From Mannheimia haemolytica (GTDB taxonomy: Bacteria; Pseudomonadota; Gammaproteobacteria; Enterobacterales; Pasteurellaceae), in the NCBI GenBank assembly GCA_900638155.1, contig LR134495.1, positions 1,612,001-1,676,000 on the forward strand: a stretch of DNA of 64,000 nucleotides, read 5' to 3'. Below the pieces are notes generated by a model. It was not told where the DNA came from. It worked only from the letters and a program-made list of their open reading frames with translations, and did no database searches. The position numbers were made by a program, and so were the translations under genes. How positions within the stretch are numbered: the stretch's first letter is position 1; each line of letters starts with the position of its first letter. Of this stretch, positions 6,911 to 15,124 are shown piece after piece.

Positions 6911-7363
6911 TCAGAACGGAATATCATCATCAAAGTTATCCATTGGTAAATCTTGTGGATGTGTTGCTTTTGGAGATTGGCTCATAGCTTGATAGTTAGA
7001 TTGTTGTCCATCTACGCTATTTGTAGCATTACGGCTATCTAACATTTGTAATAGTTCACCTTGGATTTCGGTTGTATAACGCTCTTGCCCGTTTTGGTCT
7101 TGCCACTTACGTGTCCGTAATTTTCCTTCGATATAAATTTTAGAGCCTTTACGTAGGTACTGACCACAAATTTCAGCATAACGGCGATAAAAAACGATAC
7201 GATGCCATTCAGTGACTTCTCGACGTTCTCCGGTATTTTTATCCGTCCAACTTTCAGAAGTTGCCACACTAATATTAGCAACTGCTTCACCATTAGGCAT
7301 AGTCCGCATTTCAGGATCGTTGCCAAGATTACCGACAATAATCACTTTATTGATTCCTGCCAT
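6911..7363 (-). CDS. ssb: ICE single-stranded DNA-binding protein
   Basis: The 150-residue SSB has an N-terminal OB fold ([38 protein letters not shown]) and a short flexible linker ending in the acidic tip DDDIPF that recruits replication and repair proteins. It probably protects single-stranded DNA during conjugative transfer and ICE replication. An AAGGAG site lies ahead of the ATG at 7363. It is the last gene of the backbone block here. In related ICEs topB and transfer genes usually follow, but in this window a terminator, a recombinase remnant and metal cargo come next. Confidence 0.93.
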   Translation of the reverse strand: MAGINKVIIVGNLGNDPEMRTMPNGEAVANISVATSESWTDKNTGERREVTEWHRIVFYRRYAEICGQYLRKGSKIYIEGKLRTRKWQDQNGQERYTTEIQGELLQMLDSRNATNSVDGQQSNYQAMSQSPKATHPQDLPMDNFDDDIPF

Positions 7364-7696
7364 CGTATTTACTCCTTCAATAAATTAAGTTAGTTCTATT
7401 AAACTTGATTCAGCCTAAGAAAAAAGTATTTAATTAAAATTTGGTTAGAGTGAATTTTTCATTTTTACGTGTGCAATCACTTATTCCTCCGTTGTAAAGG
7501 CTTTTTCTTCGTGAAGGTAAGGGGCTTGTACCCTTACCTTTAAAAGGCCTTTTAATGCAGGATTTACAAACTGCACTTTTTCAGGTATTACAAACTTGAA
7601 TATGTCCTAATTAACGGACTGTTTGTTTTACCACGTCAGCCCACCGTGGTTGGCGTTTACACACAACCAATATAGGAGTTATTATATATAAATTTA
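7364..7696 (-). other. Gene-free structured leader region upstream of ssb
   Basis: The 333-base gap holds several hairpins. A perfect 10-bp stem AAGGTAAGGG/CCCTTACCTT spans 7514-7540. A 16-bp palindrome TTAAAAGGCCTTTTAA lies at 7540-7555. GTCC/GGAC flanks an AT loop near 7605-7620, and CCACG/CGTGG lies near 7631-7648. A direct repeat CAGGnnTTACAAACT occurs at 7558-7572 and 7582-7596. On the ssb strand a GGAGG site (7486-7490) precedes an 11-codon GTG frame (7445-7480). Promoter, leader-RNA or transfer/replication-site roles are all possible, and none is proved. Confidence 0.6.
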
Positions 7697-8182
7697 CTAC
7701 GAATTTAAGTCTGATTTCGCAACGGCATTATCTACCTCTTTCAACTTTTCAGCACAATCTGCCAACTGTCGCAAAATATGATTAAACACCGAAATCTGCA
7801 TATTAATCAAAATCCTGTCTTTTTCTACTGCGACAACTTTTTTCCTCACCTCCACTGGGACAGACTTATCATCTACAATCGGCTGCCAAACTGTGCCACC
7901 GGTTCTGGCATTTTGCATACTACGCCAGCGTAAAAATGTACCGCCTGAGGATGAGGCCTTATCCTTAATCATATAAACAGCCAAAGGTGAAAGATCCTGC
8001 CGCACAGACTGCACCATACTATCCTGTGCAGCCATAAAATAAGCCCGAGCTTGAGTGAACTGTTCTTGCAAAAGTTCATAGTCTGAGCCAGTGTCAAAAT
8101 GGCTAAATAGCTGTTTCAGAGAAGTATTCAGCCCAGAATCTTTGACTAATTGCCGATAAATTTCATCAGAGATGAGGTTCAT
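7697..8182 (-). CDS. DUF3158-family ICE protein
   Basis: This 161-residue protein of unknown function matches DUF3158, a family found almost only in integrative conjugative elements next to TIGR03761. Typical is the middle motif GGTFLRWRS followed by VWQPIV. It looks soluble, with helical N and C parts and no signal peptide. It lies 8 bases after the TIGR03761 gene and is probably cotranscribed. Role in ICE maintenance or transfer is presumed from context only. Confidence 0.8.
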   Translation of the reverse strand: MNLISDEIYRQLVKDSGLNTSLKQLFSHFDTGSDYELLQEQFTQARAYFMAAQDSMVQSVRQDLSPLAVYMIKDKASSSGGTFLRWRSMQNARTGGTVWQPIVDDKSVPVEVRKKVVAVEKDRILINMQISVFNHILRQLADCAEKLKEVDNAVAKSDLNS

Positions 8183-8190
8183 ATCACTCC

Positions 8191-8949
8191 TTATTTTTGA
8201 GATTCATTTGTCTGTGCCGTGATATGGGTTTCTACGGATTGCTCTTCTTCAACAGTAGTGTTTTGCTTGATGAAGGGAGCAAACTCAGCACGATGCTCAC
8301 CGGTAAGTACAGCATCTGAGAGTGTATAGCCCATTCGTTTTATCGCAGCTTGATAGCGAGCATTCTTTTCTTGATAGTCCCGACGAGTGATTCCTGAACT
8401 CTTATAACGCTCAACGATCCCAAAACATTTCCGGATTAACCTTGCACCAGCTTCAATCCAATCTTGAGCTTCTGCACGATTGATAATCGCAATATGAGCT
8501 GCCGTCATTACTGAACGGCAAAGGCTATCAAAATCACCAAGTAAGTAGAGTAATTGATACCCTAGCTGTGAATTAACATAAATCGGGTAAGAAATCGGGG
8601 AAATATTGGCACAGCGTTCAATAGAAATTCCCTCCGGCAACATTTTGGCGTAGAGCGTGACAATGTCGTTGGTGAGCTTTTGGATTTCCTTCCGATAATT
8701 GATCACACTTTCTTCAAATTGAATCAGATAATCGTCAGCATAAGGATCATCTTCTGATGCAGCCCGTTGAATTTGGGTTAGCATTGCAAAGCAATTTGGT
8801 ACGCTGATAATGGAGGATTGAGTTACTTTGCCTTCCTCATTACGAATCATTGGTCGCCCCACCCATAATTTATGGGCATATTGGGTATGTAACGTAAAAG
8901 TGATCTCACTACGAAGTGGACCAAGTTGAGGATCTAATTGAGTGGTCAT
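8191..8949 (-). CDS. ICE protein of the TIGR03761 (PFL_4669) family
   Basis: This 252-residue protein begins with the family-typical stretch LGPLRSEITFTLHTQYAHKLWVGR, followed by helical sequence. It is conserved in ICEs of the PFGI-1/ICEHin1056 type, and its function is unknown. A good ribosome site (AAGGAG) lies ahead of the ATG at 8949. The 178 bases upstream carry the 36-bp-period hairpin array described separately, so the array would lie in its 5' untranslated region if the operon is transcribed through. Confidence 0.85.
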   Translation of the reverse strand: MTTQLDPQLGPLRSEITFTLHTQYAHKLWVGRPMIRNEEGKVTQSSIISVPNCFAMLTQIQRAASEDDPYADDYLIQFEESVINYRKEIQKLTNDIVTLYAKMLPEGISIERCANISPISYPIYVNSQLGYQLLYLLGDFDSLCRSVMTAAHIAIINRAEAQDWIEAGARLIRKCFGIVERYKSSGITRRDYQEKNARYQAAIKRMGYTLSDAVLTGEHRAEFAPFIKQNTTVEEEQSVETHITAQTNESQK

Positions 8950-8967
8950 ATATGCTCCTTGTTTATT

Positions 8968-9127
8968 TGATTATTTTTTAGTCTTTGGAAAGGGGCTTTC
9001 CATTGTCTGTTTTTTAATCTTTGCAGACACTGCCTACGCTGTTTATTTTTTATCCATTGTGTACCTGGTACACACTGATTATTTTTCACTCACTATTAAG
9101 CCCCTTAACAGTGATTGTTTTTTAATC
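8968..9127. repeat. 36-bp-period array: conserved AT-rich box plus variable palindrome
   Basis: Four full units (8968-9003, 9004-9039, 9040-9075, 9076-9111) and a fifth partial unit start in exact 36-bp register. The first 16 bases fit TGATTATTTTTTAATC. The remaining 20 differ but each contains a short perfect palindrome: TGGAAAG/CTTTCCA (8986-9002), GCAG/CTGC (9023-9033), TGTGTACC/GGTACACA (9058-9074) and TTAAG/CTTAA (9096-9108). The loops are 3, 3, 1 and 3 bases. The T runs end at 8979, 9015, 9051, 9086 and 9123. The fifth box runs into the end of the STY4528-family gene. Confidence 0.85.
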
Positions 9128-10318
9128 TTATTGTAAAAGTAATTCAGCTCTAAACTTCTGCATACGACTAGCCATTTGCTCTCTGTCTGCTGAAGTTAAG
9201 ACCGGTTTCTCAGTAGGCTGCTCAGTCAGTTTTTGTATAGAATGAGCAGAATTATTGTTAGCCTGATTCTGTGAGGGAAGATTTTTTCCTAATTCAAAAT
9301 AGTAGGGTTTAAATTCACCCTGCTTCGCCCGCTGGATAAGCGTATAGAGATAACCTTTCGGTTTTTTCACATCCTGCTTTTGAATAATGCGTTGTTGTGC
9401 TTCCAACAAAATAGCTTGGCATAAACCGAGGTCTAATCCCTTCATTGCCTGTGCAGTAAGTTTTTGTTCAAGTGAAGTTAATGGGATTTCTTGTGGCCAA
9501 GTAATTTCGCTCGGTTCCCCAGTACAGTACTTATTAATATATAAAGTACGGTACTGTACATCTGACTTCCCTAATGGAAGTAAGTCTAAAATCAATGACT
9601 TATCTTCATTTTTAGCCCTAACTCCCTTATTGGAAGTCTGGTTTTTAGAGGATTTTTTCCTGACTTCCTCATCAAAATCCCTAACTTCCATAGTGGAAGT
9701 TAGGATGTTTTGTTGAATTTTGCTTAATTCTTGTTCTGTTTGCGATGGCTGTTTATCTTTCACCAGCTGCTGTTGCTGGTATATCTGATAACGACTTTGT
9801 AAACAGTCTAAATGAGAGACATAGTGCCATTTGGTTTTGTCTGTTATTAGACTTTCAACAATATGATTTGCCACACCATTAATAAGGCTATCTTTATGTT
9901 TGGTGCATTTATCTAAAAAAGAGAGATAGTCGCTATTTAATTGAATTGCATCTAAAATTGGCACAGGTTCATCATGTAGGATATAAACATTACCTTGTAC
10001 ATAACCTCGCTCATCACGCACTGTTTCACATAAAGTAAGCCAGCGAGTAAGACGGAGTAAATAGAGTGTTTGAGTCACGACTTTTTCCGATAATTTAGCC
10101 TCCGCATAAGGTCTATCGGATAACATTTTGCTGAGCGTCTCATAAGAGGGAAATAATCCTCCTTGAAAGGCTTGAACATTGCACTTAATGAGCTGCCAAG
10201 CAAACTTTGCTCTTGGTGTAAGGCAGGGATCTTGTAATAATCGAGTAGGGACTGTTTCGTGTTGGTTGCCAAAAAATAGCAATCCATGCTCTGTTGGCTT
10301 ATTCGTGCTGCTAAACAT
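9128..10318 (-). CDS. STY4528-family pathogenicity-island/ICE replication protein
   Basis: This 396-residue protein has near its N terminus the family block FFGNQHETVPTRLLQDPCLT followed by helices resembling a winged-helix DNA-binding domain (FPSYETLSKMLS). The C-terminal half is Gln/Lys-rich and divergent, ending with a short basic helix. Family members are annotated as pathogenicity-island replication proteins. The start at 10318 is chosen for the GGAG site and the domain onset, and the longer frame from 10450 adds unrelated sequence. It sits next to the 36-bp array and in a block with dnaB, ssb and parAB, consistent with a plasmid-like replicon. Confidence 0.82.
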   Translation of the reverse strand: MFSSTNKPTEHGLLFFGNQHETVPTRLLQDPCLTPRAKFAWQLIKCNVQAFQGGLFPSYETLSKMLSDRPYAEAKLSEKVVTQTLYLLRLTRWLTLCETVRDERGYVQGNVYILHDEPVPILDAIQLNSDYLSFLDKCTKHKDSLINGVANHIVESLITDKTKWHYVSHLDCLQSRYQIYQQQQLVKDKQPSQTEQELSKIQQNILTSTMEVRDFDEEVRKKSSKNQTSNKGVRAKNEDKSLILDLLPLGKSDVQYRTLYINKYCTGEPSEITWPQEIPLTSLEQKLTAQAMKGLDLGLCQAILLEAQQRIIQKQDVKKPKGYLYTLIQRAKQGEFKPYYFELGKNLPSQNQANNNSAHSIQKLTEQPTEKPVLTSADREQMASRMQKFRAELLLQ

Positions 10319-10441
10319 TGTTTCTCTCCACCAGGATAAAAGAGTTTTTCTCTTGCTATTCTCTCTCCTATGGCTATAATGCACGGGACTTCTGCAAAGT
10401 CCTTGTAATTCATAAGATAGAGATACAAGACTCAATATCGA

Positions 10442-10471
10442 ATGCCCCAAAGCTCCAACTTCGGGGCATTT
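10442..10471 (+). terminator. Hairpin with plus-strand T run between two ICE genes
   Basis: AATGCCCC/GGGGCATT with inner AAAG/CTT pairing forms an interrupted stem-loop. It is followed by TATTTTTTA on the plus strand only, although both neighbouring genes are on the minus strand. It may block antisense transcripts. Confidence 0.4.
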
Positions 10472-10476
10472 ATTTT

Positions 10477-11034
10477 TTACTTATGTTTTGAATACCATTC
10501 GGAAACCAGTTTCCAAACAACCGTTAGATTCATATTGCCTTCCTCAGCAATCAGACACAGAAGCTCTAATCCTTCTTGTGAATCTAGGATTTCCATTCGT
10601 TGTTTGTATCTTTGCCAAATTTCCCAAATATGGGTAGATTCTTCATCACTTGCTGCCGCTTTTCGTCCCATTTTTTCTTCGATACCGAGTAATTGACGGC
10701 GAGCCGAGACTTCAGAGGTTGATAAACCAAAATACTGGTGCAACATTTCAATAGAGGCTCCGAGCAATAATGCTCGGTCAATAATTTGTCGCTGTTGAGT
10801 ATTGGCTTGTGCAATAGCCAGTAATTTCCAAAAGGTTTCGTGATTAATCTCCACCTTAGCAAAAGAGACAACGGAGTTGCTAATATCCATAATTTCATCA
10901 ATACTGAGATTATTGATCGCTTTTAGTTGCTCCTCAGAAAATCCCATTTTTAGACAAGGATGGATATTTCCCTCTTTAATATTGAGCAGGGCGTTACCAA
11001 TCAATGCTTCATTTACGGTAATCGGCTTAATCAT
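10477..11034 (-). CDS. DUF2857-family ICE protein
   Basis: This 185-residue protein is of the DUF2857 family, found in ICEs between parB and the replication protein. It is mostly helical. The part around AQANTQQRQIIDRALLLGASIEMLHQYFG resembles a helix-turn-helix, so DNA binding or regulation is possible. The ATG at 11034 overlaps the end of parB by 8 bases, indicating translational coupling. No enzymatic motif is visible. Confidence 0.8.
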   Translation of the reverse strand: MIKPITVNEALIGNALLNIKEGNIHPCLKMGFSEEQLKAINNLSIDEIMDISNSVVSFAKVEINHETFWKLLAIAQANTQQRQIIDRALLLGASIEMLHQYFGLSTSEVSARRQLLGIEEKMGRKAAASDEESTHIWEIWQRYKQRMEILDSQEGLELLCLIAEEGNMNLTVVWKLVSEWYSKHK

Positions 11035-12673
11035 TTTCTCCTCCTTGTTGGCGAATATGGCGACTGACCCGAATGAGACGGAAAATTTTGACTAAGGTAA
11101 GATCATCAAGCTCAAACAGGAATTTGGAATCTAAGACACAGCTATTTTCATCTTTATGTTCAGCAGTCTGTAACATTGAGAGGAATGAGTAGAGTGTTAA
11201 AGCAGACGGTGAAAGTTCAGTATCTGCCGGTTTCATTGCATAAGTGTAATCCACTGGTTGTTTCACAATATGTTCAACCAGATGGTCAATGCCCATACTT
11301 TCGGCAATATCTAAGGCCAGTGAGTAGGCCTCTGAGCGATATTGACGTGCGGGGTGAATCAACCAAATATCTTCAACCGGTTGGCGACCTTCACAAGCAA
11401 AAGTCAGTCCATTCGCTTCAGCTCGTTGCTCTCGCTGTTCTTGAATACTCATTCCCGGAGTGAGTCCAAAGTTATGGGCAATTTGGGATAGATAATCTTC
11501 TTGATTATCTTGGTTATCGAGCAATGAAGAGCCAAGCTGAGATAAATCAGTAATAGCGTTATTCTGCTCATCATCACTTTCGTTATCATCAATTACCTCA
11601 TCAATAATATGTTGAGCTTTTTGGGGAGTAACGGCTTTATTTTCATTTTTGATGAGAGGTTCAGATTTTGCAGTTTGTTGTTCCTGTCTGGTATTGATTT
11701 GATCGACTGTTTTTTCAACTAAATTATCAATTTCTTGTTGTTTAGCCGCTATTTTTTTGAATTTTTGTTCATCTAAGTCAATATCCAGATAAAGTGTTTC
11801 AAAACTCACTTTACCCTCTAAAGCTTCAACCATTGCCGTAATCAATTCACTTTGGAATTCTTTTGCTTGAAATGGTGTAGCCTCATTAAATTTGGATAAA
11901 TTTTCTGACCAGAGCGATTCAAAAGTAACATCAGTATCAAATTGATGGGCTGCCCATACCTCTTCAGCATTATTACGAATAGCTAATAGTTTATCGATCT
12001 GTGTATGACCAAGACCACTAAAAAGAACTTCTGGTATATGTGGATATAAGTAATTAACACAACGTTCCATTTTAAGAATGAGAGCATGAGAGATAATATA
12101 TCCATCATTTTCTAACTCAGAAGATAACTCTCTCGAAGAAAGAGACTTACCTAATTTTTTCTCGTAATACTCCTTCGCCTGCAAAATCCCCAATGCTTTT
12201 TCAATAAATGACAAATCCGCACGGGTATCATTTTCAATCAAATGCCCGATAAGTAAATTGAGTTCAGCTTCGACACTGTCGGCAGTATCACCTTGCCAAG
12301 GTTTATATTGACAACTGATGGACCAAAATTTTGGATCTTTGGTCTCGGTAAAGAGCTCCTTGAGTGCCTGAATACGAGTATTACCACCGTCAGCGATAAT
12401 ATAGAAATCTTCTCCCGGACGACGGGTGATATTCGGCTTATGATCTAACCCTCGACGACGAATAGACTCTTTGATCATCTCAAAGTTAGGGTTACGGGTT
12501 TTCCGAGGGTTATGCTCATACGGACGCAACTTATCCAGCGTTACTGTAATATATTCAACATCGCTACTGTAATGCGTTGGTGTGGCTGTTTGGTAGGATG
12601 GAGCCGTATTTGAAATAGGTGAAACATTTAATCCTTTTGCTATCGCTGCCAGTCTTTTTTCATCTTTTGTCAT
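11027..12673 (-). CDS. parB: ParB-family partition protein
   Basis: This 548-residue protein has an N-terminal ParB/Srx domain at about 40-160 (ITVTLDKLRPYEHNPR, IIADGGNTRIQALKEL in the CTP-binding region), then the central DNA-binding helices. A long acidic Gln/Asp-rich linker (about 330-400) and a C-terminal region unlike chromosomal ParB follow. With the ParA gene two genes upstream it would stabilise the circular form of the element. Longer ParB proteins of this kind are usual in ICEs. It starts 8 bases after dnaB. Confidence 0.88.
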   Translation of the reverse strand: MTKDEKRLAAIAKGLNVSPISNTAPSYQTATPTHYSSDVEYITVTLDKLRPYEHNPRKTRNPNFEMIKESIRRRGLDHKPNITRRPGEDFYIIADGGNTRIQALKELFTETKDPKFWSISCQYKPWQGDTADSVEAELNLLIGHLIENDTRADLSFIEKALGILQAKEYYEKKLGKSLSSRELSSELENDGYIISHALILKMERCVNYLYPHIPEVLFSGLGHTQIDKLLAIRNNAEEVWAAHQFDTDVTFESLWSENLSKFNEATPFQAKEFQSELITAMVEALEGKVSFETLYLDIDLDEQKFKKIAAKQQEIDNLVEKTVDQINTRQEQQTAKSEPLIKNENKAVTPQKAQHIIDEVIDDNESDDEQNNAITDLSQLGSSLLDNQDNQEDYLSQIAHNFGLTPGMSIQEQREQRAEANGLTFACEGRQPVEDIWLIHPARQYRSEAYSLALDIAESMGIDHLVEHIVKQPVDYTYAMKPADTELSPSALTLYSFLSMLQTAEHKDENSCVLDSKFLFELDDLTLVKIFRLIRVSRHIRQQGGEND

Positions 12674-12681
12674 AATCTATC

Positions 12682-14043
12682 CTAATGCGTTGTGTTTGTT
12701 CTGTTTTCAAATAGGGCAAATTCACTTCTGAAATTCGTCATTACGGAAGTAAGTGGTCCGTTTCTTTGCTTGCCGATAATGATTTCAGCAGTGCCTTTAA
12801 ACGGAGAATCCGCATCATAAACTTCATCTCGGTAGATGAATAAAATGACATCGGCATCTTGCTCAAGTGAGCCGGATTCCCGTAAATCAGAGTTGATCGG
12901 GCGTTTATTGGCACGTTGTTCCACAGACCGGTTCAGCTGAGAGAGGGCATAAACCGGACAATCCATCTCTTTTGCCAGTAATTTGAGTGAACGAGAGATG
13001 TTGGCAATTTCTAAATTGCGATTTTCATAACGTTGCGAGGTTTGCATTAACTGAATGTAATCAATGAAAATAGCTGCCGGTTTGCCATATTTACGAGCAT
13101 TTTGTCGAACTTTAGTGCGTAATTTTTGAGGCGTGAGACTACCTTCATCATCAATAACTAAACGATTTTTCCAATGTTCTAGGATATAGCCCATTGCTGA
13201 GGTTAGTTTTGACCATTCCTCATCATCCAAACTGTCTGCCTGTCTAATATTTTGCAATCCCACTCTGGCACGCATAGCTAGAAAACGTTGTAAAATCTGA
13301 TCTGCCGGCATTTCCATGCTGTGATAGAACACAGGAGCCGACTCGAATTTTTTAAGTGTATGGTAAGCGATAGTTTGAGAAAATGCGGTTTTTCCCATAG
13401 AAGGGCGGGCACCAATCACGATTAAATCGCCTGGCTGTCCACCTGTTGTCGCTTCGTCAATACCTTGAATACCAGTTGGAGTACCTGTCACAGGATCTCC
13501 ATTTTTAGCCGAGAGTTCCATACGAGAGAGCATATTGGCAAAAATATCACTTAAATCTGCTGCAGATTTTGTATTATCTGATAGGCTAAACTCAGTAATT
13601 TTTTTCTCAATGTCATCAACAACAGCTTCAAACTTATCTGGCGTTTTCGCACTCTGTGTCTGATCAACAATAAACTGCCCCAGTTTTAAAAGCTGTCGCT
13701 GTTTACTATATAAGAGAACGATATCCGTATAAGCGTGGATATTAGCTGTAGATGGAGTGTTTTTGACTATTTCTGCAAGATAAGCAAATCCGCCCAAATC
13801 CTCGATCACTTTTTTCTGGGTAAGGTATTGATCCAATGTCAATATATCTGCTGGTTTACCGGCTTCAATCAATTCGGAAATATGCTTAAACAGTAGACGG
13901 TGAGTAAAATTATAAAAATCCCCCTCATTGATTTTGCTACTCACTTCATCAAAGAGTTCATTATCCAAGAGTAATCCACCGATTACTGAAAATTCAGCCT
14001 CTATAGAATGCGGCTGTACAAGTGATTTATTTAAGCTAGACAT
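12682..14043 (-). CDS. dnaB: Element-borne replicative DNA helicase
   Basis: The 453-residue DnaB-type helicase has an N-terminal primase-interacting domain (HSIEAEFSVIGGLLLDNELF), a RecA core with Walker A GARPSMGKT, Walker B FIDYIQLM and SQLNRSVE, and C-terminal RDEVY. The start at 14043 has GGGAG upstream and aligns with normal DnaB N termini, while the frame open to 14103 would overlap parA. A private DnaB beside SSB and a replication protein suggests that the excised element replicates autonomously or needs its own helicase loading. Confidence 0.93.
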   Translation of the reverse strand: MSSLNKSLVQPHSIEAEFSVIGGLLLDNELFDEVSSKINEGDFYNFTHRLLFKHISELIEAGKPADILTLDQYLTQKKVIEDLGGFAYLAEIVKNTPSTANIHAYTDIVLLYSKQRQLLKLGQFIVDQTQSAKTPDKFEAVVDDIEKKITEFSLSDNTKSAADLSDIFANMLSRMELSAKNGDPVTGTPTGIQGIDEATTGGQPGDLIVIGARPSMGKTAFSQTIAYHTLKKFESAPVFYHSMEMPADQILQRFLAMRARVGLQNIRQADSLDDEEWSKLTSAMGYILEHWKNRLVIDDEGSLTPQKLRTKVRQNARKYGKPAAIFIDYIQLMQTSQRYENRNLEIANISRSLKLLAKEMDCPVYALSQLNRSVEQRANKRPINSDLRESGSLEQDADVILFIYRDEVYDADSPFKGTAEIIIGKQRNGPLTSVMTNFRSEFALFENRTNTTH

Positions 14044-14054
14044 ACATTCTCCCT

Positions 14055-14879
14055 CTATGCTGAGAAGTGAGAGTTTGCAAACTGTGGCATCAGTAACGCA
14101 CAAAGCTGACTGATCGTTTCATATTCAGCTTGGCTCTGACGATAGACCGGTTTTGAAAAAGTTGCCGCTTCACGATATGCCACGCGGTCAGGTACCGAAA
14201 ATTCCAGCAATGTTTTGTTTTCATCAAACTCATTTTGGAAGAGAGTATGAAGGTAGTCGGAAACCAATTTGACATCTTTAGTGTGATCAACACAGTTAAT
14301 CATCGCTTTCAGCGGTGGTAGGGTAAAGCCAAATGCCGTAAAGGTTTCGAGGTCTTGATACATTCCAATCGTGCCACGAATAAACTCCTTAGCAGATAAA
14401 ATGTGGGGAAGAATAGGACAGAATAAAACATCTGCTGCCAATACAGACATATCGACAGTAATATCTCTGGTACCACGAGTGTCAATAATGATGACATCAT
14501 AACCTTCAATTTTCTGGAGCAGTAAACTAAAACGTAATGCACCGTCAGGTGAATCTCTCAGCATTGGGCTGATTTTATTTGACGGGTCATTAGACTGGAT
14601 CAAGTCAAGATTTGGGATAGTCGTTCTAGAAATAATGTGGGTAGGATCTACATCTTTAAAATGCAGAAATTCGTAAGTTCCACCGGGAGCTTGATATTCC
14701 AACTCATAATAAGAGCTTAATGTGGGTTGGGTATCGGTATCAATAAGAAGGGTTCTTAGACCGTGTTCTGCACAGAATGCACCAATGTTAGCAGCATTCG
14801 TACTCTTGGCAGAGCCACCTTTAGTTGAAGCAATAGTAATGGTAAAAGGTTTGTTTGTACCGTTTTGTAATGGTTTCAT
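14055..14879 (-). CDS. parA: ParA-family partition ATPase
   Basis: This 274-residue ParA/MinD-like ATPase has the deviant Walker A STKGGSAKST near residue 18, then LLIDTDTQPTLSSYY and DVIIIDTRGT. It lacks an N-terminal DNA-binding domain, as in small ParA types. It would segregate or stabilise the ICE with the ParB encoded downstream. It is the first gene of the minus-strand block, about 100 bases from the element's own tRNA-Leu and about 235 bases from the attachment core, so it marks the element's end. A GAGAG leader lies upstream of the ATG. Confidence 0.92.
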   Translation of the reverse strand: MKPLQNGTNKPFTITIASTKGGSAKSTNAANIGAFCAEHGLRTLLIDTDTQPTLSSYYELEYQAPGGTYEFLHFKDVDPTHIISRTTIPNLDLIQSNDPSNKISPMLRDSPDGALRFSLLLQKIEGYDVIIIDTRGTRDITVDMSVLAADVLFCPILPHILSAKEFIRGTIGMYQDLETFTAFGFTLPPLKAMINCVDHTKDVKLVSDYLHTLFQNEFDENKTLLEFSVPDRVAYREAATFSKPVYRQSQAEYETISQLCALLMPQFANSHFSA

Positions 14880-14976
14880 AATTTACTCTCTTAACAAGGG
14901 TTAAGGAGTATTGGCCATTAATACGGTGTATTTGAATTGATTATTTGAAAGAGAGAAACTACAAGTGTGATTCAAA

Positions 14977-15062
14977 TGGTGCCTGAGGTCGGACTCGAAC
15001 CGACACGGTTATTCACCAACGGATTTTGAATCCGTCATGTCTACCAATTTCATCACTCAGGC
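14977..15062 (-). tRNA. tRNA-Leu(CAA), complete, probably carried by the ICE
   Basis: The 86-base gene has a perfect 7-bp acceptor stem (GCCTGAG/CTCAGGC), encoded CCA, a long variable arm and anticodon CAA within GGATTCAAAATCC. It lies inside the element, between parA and the attachment core at 15114-15124. Its sequence differs from the broken chromosomal copy next to it, so it is not the reconstituted target. It probably replaces the CAA decoder destroyed by integration. The old chromosomal promoter at 15169-15197 reads toward it. Confidence 0.92.
15022..15032. repeat. Copy of the att core inside the ICE tRNA-Leu
   Basis: GATTTTGAATC on the plus strand is the anticodon-loop sequence of the intact tRNA. 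It repeats the core at 15114-15124, 92 bp away. Confidence 0.8.
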
Positions 15063-15113
15063 TAAGAGTGCTTTTTATTCAATCGCCTGTATGTCCTATC
15101 AGTTTACGCATAA

Positions 15114-15124
15114 GATTTTGAATC
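15114..15124. other. ICE attachment site (att core) at the chromosome junction
   Basis: GATTTTGAATC is the anticodon-loop stretch where tRNA-Leu sequence stops and element sequence begins. I recall that Pasteurellaceae ICEs such as ICEPmu1 have cores of this kind in tRNA-Leu. The partner site at the other end is outside the window. Confidence 0.8.

Larger units (their letters stand above)
1..15124. mobile_element. One end of an ICE (ICEHin1056/ICEPmu1-like) integrated in tRNA-Leu(CAA), with metal-resistance cargo
   Basis: The minus-strand block parA-dnaB-parB-DUF2857-STY4528-TIGR03761-DUF3158-ssb is the conserved replication and maintenance end of Pasteurellaceae ICEs of the ICEHin1056 family. 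It stops about 100 bp from an 11-bp core that splits a chromosomal tRNA-Leu(CAA) gene at 15114-15124. Recalled family knowledge is that these elements use tRNA-Leu as target. The left end, integrase, relaxase and type IV secretion genes are outside the window, so full extent and mobility cannot be judged. Cargo (1 to about 6.4 kb) carries Neisseriaceae uptake words, whereas the chromosome to the right carries Pasteurellaceae ones. Confidence 0.88.

Noticed and set aside
8968-9127. CRISPR array
   Set aside because: The conserved part is only about 16 bp, the intervals are themselves palindromic rather than spacer-like, copies are few, and no cas genes are nearby.
14309-14542. Minus-strand 77-residue ORF inside parA
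   Set aside because: It is an alternate frame of the ParA gene, whose Walker motifs and length are correct in the main frame.
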